Source: Sulfurovum sp.
GTDB lineage: Bacteria > Campylobacterota > Campylobacteria > Campylobacterales > Sulfurovaceae
Assembly (NCBI GenBank): GCA_030626265.1
Contig: DAOUPF010000001.1
Span: forward strand, 1 to 21,492
Reading direction: 5' to 3'
Length of the DNA stretch: 21,492 bases
Positions 6,993 through 13,230 of this stretch are shown here, one piece after another. The notes below the pieces were generated by a model. It was not told the DNA's origin, searched no databases, and saw only the letters and a list, made by a program, of their open reading frames with translations. Made by a program: the position numbers and the translations under genes. Positions within the stretch are counted from its first letter, which is position 1; each line of letters opens with the position of its first letter.

Positions 6993-8227
6993 TTTGTGCT
7001 CCTTAAGCTTTGATTGTAGCTATCCCGTATGAAGTTGGATCTTTTAATGGCCACTGTCTCATACACATGCCCACCAATGGATGGTTTATCTGCGATGAGT
7101 ACATCGACTTCAATGGGGGTAGTTCTGTCATGATTAGCCTGTCTGGCAATGCGCTGTGTGTGTTTACTGGTTTTAAAGGACATGCTGTAGACAATAACTT
7201 TTTCAATGTCTGAAAGGTCAACACCTTCGGCATGTCCGTCACTTGAAAGAATTCGTACTGTGGGGAAGTGCTTCTCAAGAAGCTTTCTCTCATGAATGAA
7301 GTGTGCCATAATTGCAATTCTTTTGGTGTCATAGTTATCCTTTATATAATCTACTTTCTCATGATGAGCCAGAAATACTGATCTCTCTTCTAGTTTTACA
7401 GTACCACCCTCTAACTGATAGTGAATAGTACTACTCTTACTTGGGTTATCATTAGGTATCACTTCACCATCAATAGTCAATAACTTAGTTTTAATCCAAG
7501 CTATCATCATTTCCTTAGTTTCTGCATGCAGAGGAACTTTAATAACTCTTATAGTTGGTTCATGTTTGATACCCACTTCTTTTCTAGTTTTGAAGTTGAA
7601 CAAGTGTTTCATCTTAGCTAATATTCTATCAGTCTGATACACCTTGTATGTCTCTCTTGGTGTGGGAGTATACTGCAGATCAGGTATTCCATAGTGTTTA
7701 TGGAATAGGTAGAATGTTCTATGCTTAAAGGGTGTCCAATCACTCATCTTTAGTTGATGATAGATAAGCCCTAGATGCTCAGCATAAGGTGTAGCTGATA
7801 AGAACAGTATTGGTTTACCTAAACATAACTCCTTAACCATCTTCCAAGTAGTGCTTGGTTTAGGTACACCACTAATAGCGTGATGTGCCTCATCAAGTAT
7901 GATGAAATCATAATCTTTAGGGTTGTACTTTAGTTTGTATACTAGCTTACCTTTACTATTCTTTGATCTACTGTACACACTCTCATAGTTGATTAAAGTG
8001 TAGCTCTTAACTAATGGGAGATTCTTAAAATGATCATCCCATCCAGATAGTGCGTTCTTTTTTGAGATGATTAAGCATGACTGGGCTTTGCTGTTCTCTA
8101 CTGTAAGCAGAGCAGTACCAGTTTTTCTTGTTCTCTCTTGCCAACTAAGATAAGCCATACCATATTGTCTAATGGTTTTAAGTGCCCACTCAGCACCCTC
8201 TATTTGGTGGTATTGATACTGCCACAT
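6989..8227 (-). CDS. SF2 DEAH/SNF2-like helicase
   Basis: The product has 412 residues from the ATG at 8227, which overlaps the upstream stop as TAATG. An in-frame TTG at 8245 is less likely. Domain 1 starts with a Q-like HQIEGAEWAL segment, then SWQERTRKTGTAL as motif I, FIILDEAHHAISG as motif II and LFLSATPY as motif III. Domain 2 is shorter, with GHAEGVDLSDIEKVIVYS as motif V and a TQRIARQANHDR motif VI. Motif I keeps the Lys-Thr but has Arg in place of the usual glycines (RTRKTG), a variant seen in small phage SNF2-like proteins. Such enzymes move along or remodel duplex DNA, and many phages carry one beside their exonuclease. The exact partner is unknown. Confidence 0.85.
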   Translation of the reverse strand: MWQYQYHQIEGAEWALKTIRQYGMAYLSWQERTRKTGTALLTVENSKAQSCLIISKKNALSGWDDHFKNLPLVKSYTLINYESVYSRSKNSKGKLVYKLKYNPKDYDFIILDEAHHAISGVPKPSTTWKMVKELCLGKPILFLSATPYAEHLGLIYHQLKMSDWTPFKHRTFYLFHKHYGIPDLQYTPTPRETYKVYQTDRILAKMKHLFNFKTRKEVGIKHEPTIRVIKVPLHAETKEMMIAWIKTKLLTIDGEVIPNDNPSKSSTIHYQLEGGTVKLEERSVFLAHHEKVDYIKDNYDTKRIAIMAHFIHERKLLEKHFPTVRILSSDGHAEGVDLSDIEKVIVYSMSFKTSKHTQRIARQANHDRTTPIEVDVLIADKPSIGGHVYETVAIKRSNFIRDSYNQSLRSTK

Positions 8228-9099
8228 TATGCTGGTGGTTGCCAAAGGTTGATCTTTAGCTCACCCTCACTATTCTTATAGAGTTGATGCATGTTAACAA
8301 GACGCATATCTCTAAGTGCTTCTTTTTCAGTTAGTTTCTTTGAAAGAAAAGCATTAACTACAGCATCCCATAGTTCTTTTGGTTCTTTTAGCCCCTCAAT
8401 AATCTGAGCTGCTTTTACCTTACCTATTCCTGGACATCCTGGAATATTATCAGTTGCCATATCACCCATCAAAGTCTGCTTATAGTGAAACACTTTAGCA
8501 CTAGCGTGAGTTGTAGCATGCCACTTCATAGGTATGTCATACCTTGCATTTTGATAGTAGTTAAAATGTTTACCACCTACAGCACCTAGAACATCTTTAT
8601 CAGTGGCACACATAACGTACTTGTCAGGGTTTTGTCTCTTAAGCATGACAACTAAATCATCAGCTTCATATTCTTCACAAAATGCACCAGGATACACATC
8701 AAGTAATTTCTTTTTAATCTCTTTGAGGTTTGTGGGTTTTCTATCTGTTCTATTACCTTTGTACATATCATAAACATCATATCTGAAGTTCTTACCTACG
8801 GTAAAGTATAACTCAACAGAACCAGTATCTGTCTCAAACATGATATCTTGAATTCTTGACTGAGCTGATGCTGCAGCCATTTCAATATCTTGATGCCAAA
8901 CTACACCTTCTTCTGCATCATAGTTAGGATGTGCTAAAATAGCAGCATATTCTTCTTTAGTGTAGAAACTCTCTGGCATAACCTCTTCTGAATATTCTGT
9001 AACAATAGCTGCTGCGTATGCTATAGTATCTGCATCTATTAAAGCTATTAGTTTGTGTCCCTCATCAAGTCCTTCTAAATCACCTATATCTTCAATCAT
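8227..9099 (-). CDS. FEN-type 5'-3' exonuclease
   Basis: The product has 290 residues. Metal-binding acids follow the FEN family order: ALIDADTIAY (Asp22, Asp24), CEEYEADDLV (Glu145, Asp147, Asp148), CATDKDV (Asp167, Asp169) and MGDMATDNIPGCPGIGK (Asp213, Asp217 plus the helix-hairpin-helix). YKGNRTDRKP at 113-122 is the conserved arch-region basic motif. The protein resembles T7 gp6 and T5 D15 type nucleases, which remove RNA primers, degrade host DNA and act in recombination. Acidic residues before position 20 are extra. GGAG lies eight bases before the ATG, and the start overlaps the HTH gene by ATGA, so a regulator and a nuclease are co-translated. Confidence 0.9.
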   Translation of the reverse strand: MIEDIGDLEGLDEGHKLIALIDADTIAYAAAIVTEYSEEVMPESFYTKEEYAAILAHPNYDAEEGVVWHQDIEMAAASAQSRIQDIMFETDTGSVELYFTVGKNFRYDVYDMYKGNRTDRKPTNLKEIKKKLLDVYPGAFCEEYEADDLVVMLKRQNPDKYVMCATDKDVLGAVGGKHFNYYQNARYDIPMKWHATTHASAKVFHYKQTLMGDMATDNIPGCPGIGKVKAAQIIEGLKEPKELWDAVVNAFLSKKLTEKEALRDMRLVNMHQLYKNSEGELKINLWQPPA

Positions 9100-9320
9100 A
9101 ATAATTTCTCCATTTCTGTTGACAGTGCTAACACTGTAAAGGGTTCAACCTGGATTTTATAACCCATGTAAATCTTTGTAGCTGTGTTCAGTCTAGGGTA
9201 GTGATTGTGGTTGATATAATGTGATATCATACCTGGTGTCACACCCAGTTTCTCAGCCATCTGTGTTGGCGTTAAACCCTCATTTTCCATAATTGTGGTT
9301 AATGCATCTTTAATTAGCAT
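9096..9320 (-). CDS. XRE-family helix-turn-helix regulator
   Basis: The product has 74 residues from the ATG at 9320, chosen because AAGGAG lies five bases before it; an upstream TTG at 9356 falls within the promoter. Residues 13-42 form a classic Cro/CI helix-turn-helix: LTPTQMAEKLGVTPGMISHY, with the recognition helix at VTPGMISHYINH. The rest could serve as a dimer surface. It is the first gene after the promoter at 9339-9380, so it is a candidate autoregulator or early-to-middle switch of the nuclease operon. Its binding site is unknown; the TATAATTATA inverted repeat in the promoter is one candidate. Confidence 0.85.
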   Translation of the reverse strand: MLIKDALTTIMENEGLTPTQMAEKLGVTPGMISHYINHNHYPRLNTATKIYMGYKIQVEPFTVLALSTEMEKLL

Positions 9321-9338
9321 GTGTTCTCCTTGTTTGTA

Positions 9339-9380
9339 TAGTATAATTATAGCCAATTATCCTTAATCTAATCTTAAGCC
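9339..9380 (-). promoter_or_regulatory. Minus-strand promoter P1, two-copy phage motif
   Basis: Read on the minus strand the site holds TTAAG-N6-TTAAGG, then TTGGCTATAATTATACTA. TATAAT (9346-9351) is a perfect -10 box. No TTGACA-like -35 is present; the two TTAAG direct repeats, 11 bp apart, occupy the upstream activator or -35 zone instead. The same arrangement occurs before the SSB gene at 15833-15872 with matching spacing. It would drive the HTH, exonuclease and helicase operon. Confidence 0.65.
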
Positions 9381-9420
9381 AAAATAAGCGTGTTTAACTC
9401 CTAGCCATACCCTAGTACCT

Positions 9421-9442
9421 AAAATCTATTTAAATGGATTTT
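9421..9442. terminator. AT-rich inverted repeat after folE
   Basis: A near-perfect 22-bp inverted repeat begins AAAATC and ends GATTTT, between the folE stop (9467) and promoter P1. On the plus-strand reading it pairs fully with one G-U pair and runs into TTTTT. It could be a weak terminator or a protein-binding palindrome. The lack of GC pairs makes efficient termination doubtful. Confidence 0.3.
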
Positions 9443-9466
9443 TGCTATGGTTACGGCTTGGGATAG

Positions 9467-10030
9467 CTAACTAGCTAAAAATTCATTCCGTGCTTTGATA
9501 TCTTCTTTGAATAATCCTGTCAGTTTAGTTGTAACAGTCTTGCTATTCTCATCTTTAATACCTCTATAAACTACACAAAGATGAGTACATTCAATCTTAA
9601 CAGCTACACCAAGAGGACTCAGTGCTTGTTCAAGAGCTTTAGCTATTTGAACAGTTAATCTTTCCTGAACCTGCAGCCGTCTCATATACTTGTCCACTAT
9701 TCTGTTGATCTTAGATAGCCCTACAATCTTACCATTAGGTATATAAGCTACAGTAGCTGTACCAAAGAATGGTATCATGTGATGTTCACAGAATGATTGG
9801 ACTTTAATGTCCTTAACTATGATCATTTCATCATAACCATCAGCTCCATCTTCAAACACCTTTAAAATGTCTCTATCGTCAGGAGCATAATAACCACTTA
9901 ACATACTATGCCAAGCTTTAGTTACTCTCTTTGGTGTTTCTACAAGTCCCTCTCTATTAGCATCTTCACCTATATACTGTAACATGGTTACTACAGAGTT
10001 CTGTGCTTCTTTTTCAGTGCTTCTATACAT
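9467..10030 (-). CDS. folE: GTP cyclohydrolase I
   Basis: The product is 187 residues, a full-length FolE. Zinc and catalytic residues are present in [11 protein letters not shown] (Cys81, His83, His84) and ECTHLCV (His150, Cys152). Other family signatures are [10 protein letters not shown] near the start, [20 protein letters not shown], and [16 protein letters not shown] near the end. The enzyme converts GTP to 7,8-dihydroneopterin triphosphate, the entry step for folate and for 7-deazaguanines. In this setting, on the same strand as queD, queE and a DpdA-like gene, it feeds 7-deazaguanine synthesis. AAGGAG precedes the ATG, and the start overlaps the MazG-like stop as TAATG. It is the last gene of the island. 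Confidence 0.95.
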   Translation of the reverse strand: MYRSTEKEAQNSVVTMLQYIGEDANREGLVETPKRVTKAWHSMLSGYYAPDDRDILKVFEDGADGYDEMIIVKDIKVQSFCEHHMIPFFGTATVAYIPNGKIVGLSKINRIVDKYMRRLQVQERLTVQIAKALEQALSPLGVAVKIECTHLCVVYRGIKDENSKTVTTKLTGLFKEDIKARNEFLAS

Positions 10031-10272
10031 TATATCTCCTTACGATTTTGTATTTTTGTGGCTATAAACATAGCTATATTAGCTACATCAGCACACTCTG
10101 ATATTGATGTGGCTGGCTTTTTGAGTGATCTCTTTAACTCTATCACTTCAAGGTCAAGCATGTCCAACAACTCTGATATTTGAAGTCTCTCAAAACCACC
10201 TTTATTCTTGTGAACAAGTAGTTTGTGCTGCATATGGATTGTGAAATCCCCTATCTCTTTTTCATAAATCAT
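10030..10272 (-). CDS. MazG-like small all-alpha protein, putative NTP pyrophosphohydrolase
   Basis: The product has 80 residues. The segment [17 protein letters not shown], followed by [16 protein letters not shown], recalls the E-x-x-E ... E-x-x-D metal site of all-alpha NTP pyrophosphohydrolases (MazG/dUTPase-like). Members cleave nucleoside triphosphates to monophosphates plus pyrophosphate. Lying between the DpdA-like gene and folE, it might tune pools of a normal or modified nucleotide, but the first acidic pair is weak (LDLEVIEL), so activity is uncertain. AAAGGA precedes the ATG, and the start overlaps the DpdA-like stop by ATGA. Confidence 0.5.
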   Translation of the reverse strand: MIYEKEIGDFTIHMQHKLLVHKNKGGFERLQISELLDMLDLEVIELKRSLKKPATSISECADVANIAMFIATKIQNRKEI

Positions 10273-11006
10273 AGTAATCCTTTAATGTAGTTTATGTTCT
10301 TGTTAACTAACGGTTGCCAATCTAGTTGAGAGTTAAAATCAACTCTTAGTTTAAGCTTTTCATAACTATTCTCAACATATCTACCATTAACACCATACCA
10401 AACCGCTGCAGAAGTGTCCCAACCATGAACTAAGTCTTCATAAGGCTTAATCTCTTTGATCTCATCAACACTACCCAACATGCCAAGCATATGAAATCTC
10501 TTCTTAGCTGATGTCCACTTAGTATATCTCTTAAGTATATCTCTTCTGAGTAGTCCAGCATTAGGACAAGCTAAAATAGATAGTCCTATATAGTCAATGT
10601 CTGGATGCTCTAAGGCTTTTTCAAGGCTTAGATAGTATCCAACAGAATCATTATGAAGTGATTGAGGTATAAACATAGTTTTAAAACCAGCAGCTTTATA
10701 CAAAGCAAGTGCTCTCTCTACACTATCCCAACCCCTATACCAACTTGAAAAAGGGAAGTCAGGTAGTACAAGTACATCTGCTCCAACCCTAGCACCTATA
10801 CCACACATATCTAATGGTGACATAGGATAACCATTCTCAAAAGCACCATTATCTAGTAGTGTATGCTTATCACTGTTTTTAAACATAGTACAGTATTCGT
10901 TATCTTTTTCAGCTATGTGAGCTAACACCATGTTCATGCTACTATTATCAATAGCTGCCTGAGTACATTTGGTTGGTGCTATATGAGCAAACAATATTTC
11001 TTTCAT
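10269..11006 (-). CDS. dpdA: DpdA-like (TGT family) DNA 7-deazaguanine transglycosylase
   Basis: The product has 245 residues, shorter than bacterial tRNA-guanine transglycosylase and close to phage DpdA forms. It shows TGT-fold signatures: HTLLDNGAFENG (Asp52, where TGT has DSGGFQ), VLPDFPF (Asp83), YIGLSILACP, FHMLGMLGSVDEI (like the HLLG motif) and HGWDTSAAVWYG (Asp197). TGT enzymes swap a guanine base for a 7-deazaguanine without cutting the chain, and phage DpdA does so in DNA. I see no C-terminal zinc site of tRNA TGTs, which fits a DNA substrate. With FolE, QueD and QueE on the same strand, the role is phage DNA modification that blocks host restriction. Strong AAGGAG before the ATG. 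The exact DpdA subfamily is not settled here. Confidence 0.8.
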   Translation of the reverse strand: MKEILFAHIAPTKCTQAAIDNSSMNMVLAHIAEKDNEYCTMFKNSDKHTLLDNGAFENGYPMSPLDMCGIGARVGADVLVLPDFPFSSWYRGWDSVERALALYKAAGFKTMFIPQSLHNDSVGYYLSLEKALEHPDIDYIGLSILACPNAGLLRRDILKRYTKWTSAKKRFHMLGMLGSVDEIKEIKPYEDLVHGWDTSAAVWYGVNGRYVENSYEKLKLRVDFNSQLDWQPLVNKNINYIKGLL

Positions 11007-11015
11007 TTCATCTCC

Positions 11016-11369
11016 TTAAAATTTCCAATCTAAGCCACTATACACAGCACCATTCTCACCATCCTCAAGCACTTCACATGCCTCAAGTCCAAACTGGGAG
11101 TATAACTCTTTAGCTATCATCTCACAGCTCATATCATCAAAGAAACAAACATCACGTTCAGTATCAAAATACTCTTCTCTGAGGTAATCTTTAACCCTCT
11201 TTTTAAACATAATGATCTCAACATCTCTATCTGCATGAGATACCTTTAGATAACACTTAATGTGAAACATATGTCTATGATAGCTTTTTAAATAACCTAC
11301 CTCTTCTATAGGACACTGTAACCATCTGTGAACTCCTGGAACTCTTATATTAACTACTATGCATGTCAT
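11016..11369 (-). CDS. Unknown protein with QueD-like (T-fold) features, 7-deazaguanine island
   Basis: The product has 117 residues. It begins with IRVPGVHRWLQCP and has a histidine cluster SYHRHMFHIKCYLKV (His31, His33, His36), then HADRDVEIIMFK. Its second half reads MSCEMIAKELYSQFG and CEVLEDGENGAVYSG. The order histidine cluster, then a helix like the PTAEN-helix, then a strand like the final active-site strand, recalls 6-carboxytetrahydropterin synthase folds, although identity is too low for certainty. I recall similar HRW...HRH..H proteins in other phages without a function. It sits between queE and the DpdA-like gene and overlaps queE as TAATG, with GGAGG inside the queE end. A role in making or handling the deazaguanine base is a reasonable inference. 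Confidence 0.5.
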   Translation of the reverse strand: MTCIVVNIRVPGVHRWLQCPIEEVGYLKSYHRHMFHIKCYLKVSHADRDVEIIMFKKRVKDYLREEYFDTERDVCFFDDMSCEMIAKELYSQFGLEACEVLEDGENGAVYSGLDWKF

Positions 11370-11983
11370 TACTGCACCTCCAAATACTTGTGAAGCTGAA
11401 CACTTAATTTCCAGCTTGGATTAGCTTTAATAAAGTCAATACAGTATTTAGTATTAGCTTTATCAATACCATGCTCTGTACCTATAGGTTGTAGATACTT
11501 GACACGCACCTTACTCCATTTAGCAGCATCTACAGGATTGTGAACACCTGCAAGTAGCTTTAGTTCATCCATCCTATAGTCTAGTGTTGGGTCTGGAGCA
11601 TCAGCACTAAAAGCACTCTTTGGACTGTAGGTAATGTAGTCTGCTTTTTTAATGTTCTCTATACAGAATCCATTAGTTTCCACTTGTACATAATACCCAC
11701 GAACCTTTAGCTTTTTAATTAGATCATTAAGATCATACATTGATGCTTCACCACCAGTAATAACTATATGTTCAACTTCTTGTGGTATCTCATTAATGAT
11801 CTCGTCTGCTGTCATTCTAACCATTTTATCTCTATTAGAATGAGCTTTATCATCACAAACCATACCATGACCAAAATCACATGTTAGGTTACAACCAAAG
11901 AATCTAATAAAGTATGCTGCTGTACCTGAATGAACTCCTTCACCTTGAATAGAGTAGAACATTTCTACAATTTTATACTTCAT
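11369..11983 (-). CDS. queE: 7-carboxy-7-deazaguanine synthase (radical SAM)
   Basis: The product has 204 residues. FYSIQGEGVHSGTAAYFIRF is the hallmark QueE N terminus, followed by GCNLTCDFGHGMVCD, the iron-sulfur cysteines. Further on come VITGGEASMYD (SAM-binding GGE), VQVETNG, YITYSPKS and KVRVKYLQP. The enzyme converts 6-carboxy-tetrahydropterin to 7-carboxy-7-deazaguanine using SAM and a 4Fe-4S cluster. The cysteines are Cys31, Cys35 and Cys43, that is C-X3-C-X7-C, instead of the usual C-X3-C-X2-C: five extra residues (GHGMV) lie before the third cysteine. All other motifs are intact, so the enzyme is probably active. The start overlaps the queD stop by ATGA, with TAGGAG upstream. Confidence 0.92.
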   Translation of the reverse strand: MKYKIVEMFYSIQGEGVHSGTAAYFIRFFGCNLTCDFGHGMVCDDKAHSNRDKMVRMTADEIINEIPQEVEHIVITGGEASMYDLNDLIKKLKVRGYYVQVETNGFCIENIKKADYITYSPKSAFSADAPDPTLDYRMDELKLLAGVHNPVDAAKWSKVRVKYLQPIGTEHGIDKANTKYCIDFIKANPSWKLSVQLHKYLEVQ

Positions 11984-12516
11984 TTTGATCTCCTAAACTC
12001 TGCTTTTGACTTGGGTGTCTCTTGAAAAACAACGCTATCTACTATTACATTTAGTTGTTCCATCTTAGCTTCAACAATCTCAAAGAACCACTTAGACATG
12101 TTCTCTGATGTAGGTACAAAATCAACTACAACAAAGGATTCCAAAATCTCATTCTCTAACGGTGTGGTAGGATCAAGCTCAAATGAACCAAACTCTACCA
12201 AATCTTCCCAAGTAACTATACCAACCTCATCAGTGTCTCTACCAGTGATCACTTTAAACATAGGGTCATTCATATCTATAATGAACTTGTGATCAACAAC
12301 ATCATCAATAAACTGCTTAAGCCAGTTAAGATGTTTGAAATCAGTAACCATATCATCTGTGAGTGTATAGGCTGATAGTGTAACACTTAGTTTCATTCTG
12401 TGACCATGTAGATGTCTACAAACTAAGCATTCATCCAAACTATACTCTTTGTTAAGTGTTTGATTATGAACTCGATGACCGTAGTCACACTCAAAATCTT
12501 TAGTTATTTTAAACAT
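11980..12516 (-). CDS. queD: 6-carboxy-5,6,7,8-tetrahydropterin synthase
   Basis: The product has 178 residues from the ATG at 12516, chosen because AAGGAG lies six bases before it; an open frame further upstream has no such signal and runs through the neighbouring gene. DFECDYGHRVHN and CRHLHGHRMKLSV give the zinc histidines (His14, His37, His39). Cys33, four residues before the HGH, matches the catalytic cysteine of QueD. DHKFIIDMND and VPTSENMSKWFFEIVE are the conserved later motifs, and VVFQETPKSKAEF ends the active site. It is longer than the usual 120 residues because of an insert between about 85 and 130. It turns dihydroneopterin triphosphate, the FolE product, into the QueE substrate. 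Confidence 0.92.
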   Translation of the reverse strand: MFKITKDFECDYGHRVHNQTLNKEYSLDECLVCRHLHGHRMKLSVTLSAYTLTDDMVTDFKHLNWLKQFIDDVVDHKFIIDMNDPMFKVITGRDTDEVGIVTWEDLVEFGSFELDPTTPLENEILESFVVVDFVPTSENMSKWFFEIVEAKMEQLNVIVDSVVFQETPKSKAEFRRSK

Positions 12517-13156
12517 GGTTATCTCCTTGAAATGTAAAGTTAATGTACTGTGGACCATCAATAAAGAGTCCTGCATACGTTGGTGCTTTTCTACACCCTT
12601 TTCTAACACATAGTACAGCAGTATCACATACAGCTCTTAGTAGTGTAGCACCTGTATCAGCTATATCATCAACAAACAATACCTTTGTTGGATCAGCTAC
12701 TAATGCTGATGTATGAACCATCGTAATACCTAAGTGATAGGCAACAAGGGCAGCAACATGAAGTCCACCTCTACCATCAGTAATGACGTAAGTATACTTA
12801 TCTTGAGGAATCTGTTTCAACAGTTCATGCATAGCTTTATGCTCATCAATCTGAGTATTGTCATCCATCAACTCCAACCATCTAGCATATACCTGAATCT
12901 TCTTGGCATCCTTAATAGAATCACCTTTATTTCTGTGAGTATACTTAATAATATTACCTATCAGAAAACCTCTGTACTCATCACGCGTCATATTAGCTTG
13001 CATAATATCAATAGGTTCCAAGGCTATTGAGTCATAATGAGATTGGTTTCTCATGTTATCCATAACTCTAATCTCAGGATACTCTTTATCCATACCTCCA
13101 AGCTCAGGGAACTTGTTTTCACACTCTGCATTTTCTGCTACTTCTAAATCTTCCAT
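12509..13156 (-). CDS. DUF3310 domain fused to a phosphoribosyltransferase
   Basis: The product has 215 residues. Residues 40-98 (HYDSIALEPIDIMQANMT, then GFLIGNIIKYTHRNKG) match the DUF3310 family often found alone in phages. Residues 110-213 look like a type I phosphoribosyltransferase: YVITDGRGGLHVAALVAYHLG, then VLFVDDIADTGATLLRA at 159-175, the PRPP-binding loop with its Asp-Asp pair. Such enzymes join a purine or pyrimidine base to PRPP to form a nucleotide; here the base is unknown. The gene precedes and overlaps queD by eight bases, so it heads the 7-deazaguanine cluster. Salvage of guanine released by base exchange, or activation of a modified base, are both possible. TAGGAG precedes the ATG. 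Confidence 0.75.
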   Translation of the reverse strand: MEDLEVAENAECENKFPELGGMDKEYPEIRVMDNMRNQSHYDSIALEPIDIMQANMTRDEYRGFLIGNIIKYTHRNKGDSIKDAKKIQVYARWLELMDDNTQIDEHKAMHELLKQIPQDKYTYVITDGRGGLHVAALVAYHLGITMVHTSALVADPTKVLFVDDIADTGATLLRAVCDTAVLCVRKGCRKAPTYAGLFIDGPQYINFTFQGDNHV

Positions 13157-13230
13157 ATTAAATCTCCTATTACATATAGTGTTAACCCAACTAAAACAAT
13201 AGCTAGGTACACATTATCTATTCTTTCCAT
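13144..13230 (-). CDS. 28-residue single-span membrane peptide
   Basis: The product is MERIDNVYLAIVLV followed by GLTLYVIGDLIWKI, a single hydrophobic helix. The start overlaps the end of the DNA polymerase gene by 13 bases, and the stop lies inside the DUF3310-phosphoribosyltransferase start. AAAGG lies about nine bases before the ATG, a modest site. It fills the only gap between two large genes. It resembles the other tiny membrane genes of this phage in size only. Its function is unknown. Confidence 0.5.
   Translation of the reverse strand: MERIDNVYLAIVLVGLTLYVIGDLIWKI

Noticed and set aside
7003..7332. Alternative minus-strand frame inside the DEAH helicase
   Set aside because: The helicase frame carries motifs V and VI here; the alternative shows no motif or ribosome site.
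12734..13030. Plus-strand open frame of 98 codons
   Set aside because: It is fully inside the DUF3310-phosphoribosyltransferase gene on the other strand, has no ribosome site and no protein-like motif.
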